Assembly (NCBI GenBank): GCA_022772085.1
Contig: JALFBN010000011.1
Span: 154,907 to 218,906 of the forward strand
Direction: 5' to 3'
DNA from: Porphyromonas sp.
GTDB taxonomy: Bacteria > Bacteroidota > Bacteroidia > Bacteroidales > Porphyromonadaceae
Length of the DNA: 64,000 nucleotides
Positions within the stretch are counted from its first letter, which is position 1; every line of letters starts with the position of its first letter. Shown here piece after piece: positions 57,585 through 64,000 of this stretch. The notes beneath the pieces were generated by a model. That model saw nothing but the letters and a program-made list of their open reading frames with translations. It did no database searches and had not been told where the DNA came from. Position numbers and translations under genes: made by a program.

Positions 57585-57974
57585 ATTAGGAGTCTAAAAA
57601 ATAAGGGAAGACAGAGGTAGTCCCCCTATGTCCCTCCCAAAGGAAATCCCCCTTGTTCCTTCCGATCCCTTTTTCTTGAAGGGTTCGGAAGTTGAACAAG
57701 GGGGATTTATATACTAGAGACCGAGCAGCGTCCCTGCCATTGGCACTGACTTTATCCCACGGATTGCCGGCTCGACATTTTACCAAAGTACTTAATAGCA
57801 ATTAGAAACTTTGCCGGTCCGTGATATAATATAGCGAAGCAGCCACTCCTGTGAGCGTATCATCCCCTTTGAACAGAGAGAGAGCGTTCATCGCTCTCCA
57901 TCACATCTAAGGAACTTCAAACCTATGCATGCTCCAGAGTGGCGACGATCTCGCCCTACTCCATTGACCGCATT
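57585..57974. other. Intergenic region with large hairpin
   Basis: A strong stem occupies 57644-57708. A small GAGAGCG/CGCTCTC stem lies near 57885-57904. No protein or known RNA gene is supported. Confidence 0.5.
57644..57708 (+). terminator. Long stem-loop after the second small lipoprotein
   Basis: AAATCCCCCTTGTTC pairs with GAACAAGGGGGATTT over 15 bp, and an inner TTCCGA...TCGGAA stem with CCCTT/AAGGG extends it. There is no long T-run. Confidence 0.7.
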
Positions 57975-58055
57975 TCACAGAGAAGGCTGCTTGATCGGTT
58001 TGGAACAAAAGACCAATAGCATCAAAGCCACCGCACATACGATAAAAAGATTCAC
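57975..58055 (-). CDS. Possible 26-residue membrane or lipoprotein peptide
   Basis: A GTG-initiated frame begins 20 bases after the L,D-transpeptidase stop on the same strand. It encodes a short hydrophobic stretch (NLFIVCAVALMLLVFC) followed by a Lys/Pro tail (SKPIKQPSL). The segment before Cys17 resembles a lipobox, but Phe at -1 is atypical, so it may be a transmembrane peptide. Too short for a family call. Confidence 0.35.
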   Translation of the reverse strand: MNLFIVCAVALMLLVFCSKPIKQPSL

Positions 58056-58074
58056 CCTTTTCTTAAGAGGTTTC

Positions 58075-59046
58075 TCATAGGTTATTTCCAGTAGAATCTG
58101 GCGTTACAGGAGGGGATTGAGTGGAGTCCTCGTCCTCCTCTTCGGGTGTTTGTAAATCGTGTTCTTCGGTCGAATCCGCCTCTGCGACTTCGGGATCAGT
58201 AGCAAGACTATCAGTAGGCTCCGCGGGCTTAGCAATCGTGTGCGGACGAGGTACTACGGGCATATCATCAACCGTAATCGTGGGGATCACACACCCCTCG
58301 TTCTCATTCACCCACATATCTTTAGGACCAGGATTGATGATGATCGGCATACCGGGGCGAACATATTGTACCAACTCCAAGATATTGTCATTGTGAATAC
58401 GAATACATCCATGGCTACACCGCCGTCCAAGAGCCCATGGAGCACAAGTACCATGGATACCTACGGGTAGATTCCGTTCCCCTTTGATCCGAATAAATCG
58501 GGGACCATACTGACCAGGAATAGGACTTGTATTGCCATTATCATCCGTATAGAACCAATTGGTACTATCGAATGTTTCACCGGCATAAAAGAAGCCCTCG
58601 GGCGTACGACAATCGCCTTTTTTTATCTTATGACCATAGTTGCGTGCGCAGGCACAGGTATATTCTTTCACTTTGCATCCGTAACGATCATAGAGAAGTA
58701 CACGCATAGAGCCTTTATCCACAACGATAAAATAGTCAAACCAATTGTTCATTAAACGCTCGCAATAGGGAAGATTCTCACGAGCCATTCGAGGCAAAAT
58801 CCCTTTTTTGTACTGCTCGGAGTGGCTCGATTTGTCCATATAAAGGAGAGCTTCATCCGCATCAACAAAAGGATGATAGAGCGAATCATTTGCTTCCCAT
58901 TCCGCCACGATCTTTTCAATGGAGAGCGTATCAGACTGTAAGGAGACCGTATCGGGGCGAAGGTTTTCTGTCTTCCCCTCTTTTTGAGAAGACTTGCTGC
59001 AACTTCCAAGGAATAGTATAACCGCTATCAATAAGTACTTTTTCAT
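58075..59046 (-). CDS. Lipoprotein L,D-transpeptidase (YkuD domain)
   Basis: The 323-residue protein has a lipoprotein signal (lipobox LGSC near residue 16). The YkuD domain spans about residues 100-245: YFIVVDKGSMRVLLYDRYG opens it, and the active site is HGTCAP...RRCSHGCIRI with the catalytic Cys in SHGC. It makes 3-3 cross-links in peptidoglycan or attaches proteins. The last 60 residues are Asp/Glu/Thr/Pro-rich and probably flexible. The gene is divergent from the cas operon. Confidence 0.92.
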   Translation of the reverse strand: MKKYLLIAVILFLGSCSKSSQKEGKTENLRPDTVSLQSDTLSIEKIVAEWEANDSLYHPFVDADEALLYMDKSSHSEQYKKGILPRMARENLPYCERLMNNWFDYFIVVDKGSMRVLLYDRYGCKVKEYTCACARNYGHKIKKGDCRTPEGFFYAGETFDSTNWFYTDDNGNTSPIPGQYGPRFIRIKGERNLPVGIHGTCAPWALGRRCSHGCIRIHNDNILELVQYVRPGMPIIINPGPKDMWVNENEGCVIPTITVDDMPVVPRPHTIAKPAEPTDSLATDPEVAEADSTEEHDLQTPEEEDEDSTQSPPVTPDSTGNNL

Positions 59047-59127
59047 GGGATTTTAGTCTTACTATTTCTAAAATTCCTACCCTATACATCCAAAAGTATA
59101 GGGCAATGTTTTTTCATTTTCAGGACA

Positions 59128-59135
59128 CAAATGTA
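59128..59135 (-). promoter_or_regulatory. -7 element for the L,D-transpeptidase
   Basis: Minus-strand TACATTTG, a perfect TAnnTTTG, 82 bases before the ATG. A second candidate TACTTTTG lies at 59091-59098. Neither has a clear -33 box. Confidence 0.4.
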
Positions 59136-59306
59136 CAAAATATTGGACAAAGAATTTCTATCTCATAGCCCCTATGTTTGGCACCTATCGACTCATATCC
59201 AATCCTCTACTCCACAAGCTACCGAATGTATTTAGACGTTTGAATTTGTTATTGGCACATAGAAATAAATTGTTCATGCTTGCAAAAGCATTCTTTTCCC
59301 AATCTT

Positions 59307-59338
59307 TTTGTTTTAATCAAATATTATTGCTATATTTG
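59307..59338 (+). promoter_or_regulatory. Consensus promoter of the cas operon
   Basis: TTTG (59307-59310), exactly 20 bases, then TATATTTG (59331-59338). It matches the full Bacteroidetes consensus and leaves a leader of about 40 bases to cas3. Confidence 0.8.
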
Positions 59339-59384
59339 TAGGGTACTTGATTTGTAACTTCCCAATAGAAGTCTAGCCAATAAA

Positions 59385-61673
59385 ATGGAAGAGACACCTG
59401 ACTTCATTGCTCATGTAGATGCAGATGGCAAGACACAATCTGTGGAAGATCATGCAGAGGGAGTCGCCCGGCTGTGTAGCGAATTTTGTGCACAAATAGA
59501 TCCGGACTGGAGTGAAGTAGGCACTCTTTTGGGATTACTACACGACCAAGGCAAATATCAAAGGGCTTTTCAAAAGTACATACGTCACTCTTCAGGGCTT
59601 GCAGATCATGGTCCTGCACGAGCCCCTCACAGCATGGCTGGGGCAATTCACGCCTATTCGATATTCAAAGAAAGAGACAAAGCCCTTGCTTTAACACTCT
59701 CTCACTGCATCGGAGGACACCATCGGGGGTTATACGATAGTGTCGAATTGAGAAACGCACTCAAGATGGCAGACAATAAAGCCTATTGTCGCAATATGCT
59801 CCAAGATGCTCCCGAGGTTGCCGTAGACTTAGAGAAAAGAATTGCCCAGCTGGCCACACTTCCGGATATTATGGAGATCGACGAAGAGGACAGACCTCTT
59901 TTCGTACGGATGCTCTTCTCTGCTCTGATAGATGCCGACCGCCTTGATACCGAGGCATTCATGAACAAAGAGAGAGCTTTGCTAAGAACCCAGTCCAAGT
60001 GTGCAGATGTGCCATGGTCCTCTTTTAGAGATAAACTCAAAGCAAAGACCGATAACCTTACCTCAGATACACCGATAAACCGTGCACGAACAGACTTCCT
60101 TGAAAAGTGCAGAGCTCATGGGAGAAGTCATGATCCGAATATCTATACCCTATTCCTCCCCACGGGCGGAGGAAAAACTCTATCCTCCATGGCATGGGCT
60201 TTGGAGTCAGCCATACGCAACCATTCGTCACGGATTATTTACGTGATTCCCTATACCTCTATCATCACGCAAACGGCTGAGGTATTCAAAAACATTTTTG
60301 GAGAAGAGTATGTACTAGAGCATCACAGCGAACTGGATGTAAGCGATAATGAGGAGTATGACAGGTGGAAACTTCTGACAGAAAATTGGGATGCACCGAT
60401 TATCATTACGACCAATGTACAAATGTTTGAATCGCTCTATGCTCATCAGACAAGCCGTTGTCGCAAGTTGCATAATATCTGTAATTCGGTAATTGTCTTT
60501 GACGAAGTACAGATGTTCCCATCCGCTCTTCTTAATCCGATGCTTCGAGCTATCGAGAGTCTCTCACTCCGATTCGCGACCAATATCCTTCTCTGTACAG
60601 CGACACAACCCAACTTTACGCAATCCTTTGAGACAGAAGGGAGAGAATCAAGCAACTTTTACACCATACAGGTTGAGATCGAAAATATAGTACCCTACGA
60701 CAAAGAGCTATTTTCAGCATTCGAGCGTGTTCGGTTTCACAAACTGGGAAATCCCCAAACCATAGCGACACTAGCCGAAGAGCTTACCCAACAACACTCC
60801 GCATTGTGTATCGTCAATACACGAGCTGATGCGGGGAGGCTGTACGATGAGGTGGTTACGCTTGGACGCCCCCCTGAGGAAATAGTCCATCTCTCCCGCA
60901 TGATGTGTTCGCTACATATTCGCAGACGAATCGCTTACATCAAGGAACGCCTATCGGCAGGACTTCCCGTAATCGTCATAAGTACACAACTTATCGAAGC
61001 GGGCGTAGACATCGACTTCCCCGTTGTTTACCGAGCCCACAGCGGATTGGATAGCATTATTCAGGCAGGAGGTCGATGCAACCGAGAGGGGCGACGAAAC
61101 TCGGGTGATGTATATATTTTTGATCTAAAGGATGGAAGTACTCCCGGGGAAGATACCAAACAAGGACGACAAGCCTCCCTCATCATCTATGAAAATATAG
61201 GAGAAGCTCCTCTTAATCCCAATGATTCAGCCCTCATACACCAATACTACATGGAGTATTACGGCAATCAGGTCAATAGCTTTGACAAAAGGCGCATTGA
61301 ACACTATCTGTGGAGCGATCAAGCAAACCATGATTTGGAATGGGACTTTGAAACAGCTAGCAAGAAGTTTCGTTTAATCGAAAACGAGGGTATTACGGAT
61401 ATATATGTACCCTACGAAGAGGAAGGAGAAGAGTTGATTTCCAAACTATCTCGAAACACCATCCTCAATCGGAGGGAGTTTCGTATCCTGCAAAAGCTCC
61501 GAGTCGGTGTCCGAAAAAAGGACTTTGAAACATTATACCGCCAGGGTGTCTTGAAAGAGATTCGACTAGGCGAACTACCCATATGGATACTAACCTATGG
61601 ATCCCCATGTTACGATGAAGCAAGAGGTCTCCGATGTGAGGATGTTTGGACGGACGAAATCGTTATAATATAA
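59385..61673 (+). CDS. cas3: CRISPR-associated helicase/nuclease Cas3 (type I-C)
   Basis: The 762-residue protein is complete. The HD nuclease domain has H23, H53-D54 (LLHDQGK) and GHHRG near residue 112. The helicase has Walker A PTGGGKT with K264, the DEVQ box at 373-376, and later motifs STQLIEAGVDIDFP and QAGGRCNREGR. Cas3 is recruited by Cascade to degrade invader DNA. The following cas5c and cas8c order identifies subtype I-C. The gene has a consensus promoter and no defect, in contrast to the two genes behind it. Confidence 0.96.
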   Translation: MEETPDFIAHVDADGKTQSVEDHAEGVARLCSEFCAQIDPDWSEVGTLLGLLHDQGKYQRAFQKYIRHSSGLADHGPARAPHSMAGAIHAYSIFKERDKALALTLSHCIGGHHRGLYDSVELRNALKMADNKAYCRNMLQDAPEVAVDLEKRIAQLATLPDIMEIDEEDRPLFVRMLFSALIDADRLDTEAFMNKERALLRTQSKCADVPWSSFRDKLKAKTDNLTSDTPINRARTDFLEKCRAHGRSHDPNIYTLFLPTGGGKTLSSMAWALESAIRNHSSRIIYVIPYTSIITQTAEVFKNIFGEEYVLEHHSELDVSDNEEYDRWKLLTENWDAPIIITTNVQMFESLYAHQTSRCRKLHNICNSVIVFDEVQMFPSALLNPMLRAIESLSLRFATNILLCTATQPNFTQSFETEGRESSNFYTIQVEIENIVPYDKELFSAFERVRFHKLGNPQTIATLAEELTQQHSALCIVNTRADAGRLYDEVVTLGRPPEEIVHLSRMMCSLHIRRRIAYIKERLSAGLPVIVISTQLIEAGVDIDFPVVYRAHSGLDSIIQAGGRCNREGRRNSGDVYIFDLKDGSTPGEDTKQGRQASLIIYENIGEAPLNPNDSALIHQYYMEYYGNQVNSFDKRRIEHYLWSDQANHDLEWDFETASKKFRLIENEGITDIYVPYEEEGEELISKLSRNTILNRREFRILQKLRVGVRKKDFETLYRQGVLKEIRLGELPIWILTYGSPCYDEARGLRCEDVWTDEIVII

Positions 61674-61693
61674 ACCCATATAAGTCTGAGTAT

Positions 61694-62374
61694 ATGGAAT
61701 ATACAGATAAAGAATACTGTTTAGAACTACGGGGCGACTTTGCCTGCTTCACACGCCCTGAGATGAAAGTGGAGCGTGTCAGCTACGATGTCATTACGCC
61801 ATCGGCAGCACGCAACATATTTCAAGCCATCTTCTGGAAACCCGCAATACAATGGGAAATAACACGCATTGAGGTTCTCAATCCGATCAAACGTTTTTCT
61901 ATCTGACGCAATGAGGTAGCAAGTGCTATGAGTCCTCGAACATCTCATCTTTTGGTTGAAGAGCATCGGACACAAAAAACAGCTTACATCCTTCGGGATG
62001 TCGCTTATCGCATTTTTGCAAAACTCGTATTCATTCCAATACGAGATCGGAGCCGCGAGGAGCAAGCCAATGTCACAAATCCGGAGCTTGAAAACCCCAT
62101 GAAGTATCAGCAGATCTTCGAACGCAGAGCACGGCAGGGACAGTGCTTTACACAACCCTATCTCGGGTGTCGAGAGTTTTCTTGCTCCTTTGAGTGGATC
62201 CCCGATGCCTCCTATAGCCAAGGGATCCCTGAAAGTCGCAACTTAGGATATATGCTATACGACCTCGACTTTGCAAGCAATCCTCAATCCCCACAACCAA
62301 TGTTTTTTGAAGCAATCATGGAGCATGGTGTTATTTCTATCCCCCAACCTCTAAGTGATAAGATATTGCGATGA
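61694..62374 (+). pseudogene. cas5c: cas5c interrupted by an in-frame TGA stop
   Basis: The frame starts at the ATG at 61694 (MEYTDKEYC) and encodes 70 residues of a Cas5c protein ending NPIKRFSI, followed by TGA at 61904-61906. The same frame then continues RNEVASAMSPRTSHLLVEEHRTQ and on to 62374. The junction reads SI-stop-RNEV, where Cas5c proteins have SIRRNEV, so a single C-to-T or A-to-T change of an Arg codon explains it. Cas5c processes CRISPR RNA in type I-C. An ATG at 61928 could allow reinitiation of the C-terminal part only. The total readable length would be 226 residues, normal for the family. Confidence 0.9.
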
Positions 62375-63951
62375 TACTACAAGCTCTATATCAATACTAC
62401 CAGCAAATGCGTGCTGCGGGGACAAACATTGCTCCTCCGGGCATGGAGTGGAAAGCAATTCCATTTATCATTGAACTTACTCCCGAGGGCGAGTTTAAGC
62501 AGATTTCAGAAACCATAGACTCCGAGAACAAGAAAGGAAAATCCTATCTAGTCTCTCGATCAGCAACTCGATCCGGTAAAAACGCATACCAAATAGCCCA
62601 AGTCATGTGGGATCACCTTGGCTATGTACTTGGAGTTTCCAAAGATGGAAGCGAGAAGGAAAAAGAAGTCGCATCGAAACAGAATAAACATTTCATCGAG
62701 AAAGTCTATCAATTGCACGAGTTATATCCGGAAAATCCTCACATATCTGCAGTAGCTCGGTTTTATCAAGATGGTCATGCCTTTCGCTTGATAGAGGACG
62801 ATACTCTCATAAGTCGTATTCAGAGTGTAACGGGGGCTAATTTAAGTTTTCGAGTACGAGATTTAGAAGACGATCGACTTGTGGCATCTATTCAAGATGT
62901 GCAATCTTATATGAATAGAGCTGATGACTCTGAGAATGCTAAAGACAACAATTCCGGTATATGCCTTGTAATGGGGAAGAGGTCTACGATAGCTCGTCTT
63001 CACCCATCTGTCAAATTAGCAGGAGCGCAAGCAACAGCATCTCTCATCAGTTTTCAGAAATCTTCAGGATTCGACTCCTATGGTAAGGAGCAAGGCTTCA
63101 ATGCCCCCATCTCTGTGCAAGCTGCGGAAGCCATTGCAACAGCGCTGAACAACCTCCTGACGAAAGATAAAAACACGAATTATAGAGTGGGAGATACGGT
63201 CTTTGTATTCTGGAGCAGTACTGAAAATGAAAAGCTTCTCTCAAGCTATCGTACCGCTACGTTCAGTGGAGCATTTAGCCCGGTAGGCGAAGACGGAGAG
63301 ACCTATAATTCCGAAATTACAGAAGAAGAAAAATCCAATAAGAGACGTAGGAAAAAACAAACGAAACCCATTCCTAAAACTCCAGATGCAGAAAGTCTTC
63401 AAGTCCTACGAACCCTCAAAGCAGTTTGCGGAGATAAGGGTGGGGAAATTTCTGAGAATGATGGGCGCTTCTACGTACTGGGATTGACTCCCAACGCTGC
63501 ACGTATATCCATCAAACTATGGACAGAAGGTAGTATTTCCGAGATCGTGGGGAATACCCTACGACATCAGTACGATATGAACATCATATCACAGATGGGA
63601 AACCTTGATGCAGAGAATCCGACTCTACGCTCCACCTATCAGATTGTAAAAGCAGTCTCCTCCTCAGACAAATCCGACAAGTGGTCTTCCAATCTTATTC
63701 AAAGCATAGTGGAGAATAAACCCTATCCACAAAGTCTACAACAAGCCTGCTTGGAGCGAATAAGGCATGGAAAACCTATCACAGAGCTCCGAGCTGCAAT
63801 CCTCAAAGCATATATAAATAGAAAAAAACAACAAGAATACATCACTATGGCACTTGATCCCAGGGCAACCGCATCAAAATACAAGCGCTATCTTTGTAAG
63901 CATGAAATACTTCGAGACTATCCCAGATCCACGCGTATTAGGCCGCTGTAA
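62371..63951 (+). pseudogene. cas8c: cas8c truncated by an insertion sequence
   Basis: The frame begins at the ATG overlapping the cas5c stop (ATGA). It encodes about 497 residues of a Csd1/Cas8c protein, the large Cascade subunit that recognises the PAM. It starts with MILQALYQYYQQM and ends at the conserved MALDP motif (M493-P497), after which real family members continue with a C-terminal segment of about 80 residues or more. From 63861 on, the sequence is the end of an ISAs1-family element, and the ORF reads 29 unrelated residues into it. A charged insert with RRRKKQTK lies near residue 327. The rest of the gene presumably lies beyond the element. Confidence 0.88.
63889..63896 (+). promoter_or_regulatory. 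-7 element TATCTTTG of the transposase gene
   Basis: Perfect TAnnTTTG ending 5 bases before the transposase ATG, so the message would be leaderless or nearly so. It lies inside the IS end. Confidence 0.45.
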
Positions 63952-64000
63952 ATATAGATTGTGTGACATCCTATTCATCGCCCTTGCAACATATGTTTGT
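63902..64000 (+). CDS. ISAs1-family transposase, N-terminal fragment
   Basis: 33 residues are present before the window edge: the opening MKYFETIPDPRVLGRCKYRL and DILFIALATYVC match the conserved N-terminal domain of ISAs1-family DDE transposases (the IPDPR...DILFIALCAV pattern). Catalytic residues lie outside the window. Orientation is the same as the cas operon. Confidence 0.85.
   Translation, partial: MKYFETIPDPRVLGRCKYRLCDILFIALATYVC

Larger units (their letters stand above)
63861..64000 (+). mobile_element. Left end of an ISAs1-family insertion sequence (partial)
   Basis: The element begins at CAGGGC (63861), the usual start of ISAs1-type terminal inverted repeats, exactly where Cas8c homology stops. 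A transposase frame begins 41 bases in. The right end and target duplication are outside the window, so the exact boundary is inferred. Confidence 0.78.

Noticed and set aside
57800..57870. SRP (4.5S) RNA-like motif GCGAAGCAGCC
   Set aside because: The flanks do not fold into the long hairpin needed, and the opposite-strand loop motif is missing.
59047..64000. A CRISPR repeat-spacer array near the cas genes
   Set aside because: No regularly spaced 25-37 base repeats are present on either side of cas3-cas5c-cas8c within the window. Any array must lie beyond 64000 or elsewhere.

Overview
The window reads as a chromosomal segment of a Bacteroidales bacterium, most likely Porphyromonas or a close relative. 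The reasons are local gene order and promoter style. The window has gyrA followed by a TPR protein, porQ-cmk-ispH (porQ is a type IX secretion gene), flavodoxin plus a DUF2023 protein, and a DPP5-type dipeptidyl-peptidase whose Ser-Asp-His spacing matches the Porphyromonas gingivalis enzyme as I remember it. Many genes are preceded by the Bacteroidetes promoter form TTTG - about 20 bases - TAnnTTTG, and strong Shine-Dalgarno sequences are scarce. No rRNA or tRNA gene and no CRISPR array were recognised.

Layout. 1-2974 (minus) holds two paralogous surface lipoproteins, one with a BACON domain and cut by the window edge. 3662-5440 holds a U32 tRNA/rRNA-hydroxylation type protein and a hotdog thioesterase. 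5643-8524 is an envelope-signalling operon: lipoprotein, ECF sigma factor, and a protein with one inner-membrane helix joined to an outer-membrane barrel, matching the dual membrane-spanning anti-sigma (Dma) architecture. 8870-13615 holds gyrA, a TprA-like protein and an outer-membrane barrel. 13735-22600 is mostly housekeeping: quinone reductase fold, ftsE-like ATPase, lysC, menA, porQ, cmk, ispH, dapA, recF and a DUF721/DciA-like gene. 23204-30564 holds a CapD/WbpM-type sugar dehydratase, OPT transporter, pepT, pgl, fldA and DUF2023. 30772-37830 holds two envelope proteins of unknown role, rseP, mutS2 and a MATE pump, ending at a strong hairpin shared with a convergent FabK-like gene. 39127-46415 holds class III fructose bisphosphatase, a class A penicillin-binding protein and pyruvate phosphate dikinase. 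46671-50043 holds a DUF4476 protein and a HU / amidase / two-helix membrane protein / DUF4248-like cassette. 50580-57584 holds corA, an asymmetric ABC-F ATPase, dpp5, a HAD hydrolase and twin small lipoproteins. 57975-59046 (minus) holds a lipoprotein L,D-transpeptidase and a possible 26-residue membrane peptide.

The right end is the start of a type I-C CRISPR-Cas operon that is visibly decaying. cas3 is intact behind an excellent promoter, cas5c is interrupted by an in-frame TGA exactly where an Arg codon is expected, and cas8c is cut after its MALDP motif by the left end of an ISAs1-family insertion sequence whose transposase runs off the window.

The most notable items are the doubly broken cas operon, the Dma-type signalling operon, the ABC-F protein whose motifs leave only one complete composite ATP site, the HU/lysis-like cassette with an easily missed 69-residue gene, and several promoter-plus-hairpin intergenic regions that may encode structured RNAs. 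All calls come from reading the sequence. Family names rest on remembered motifs, not on database searches.
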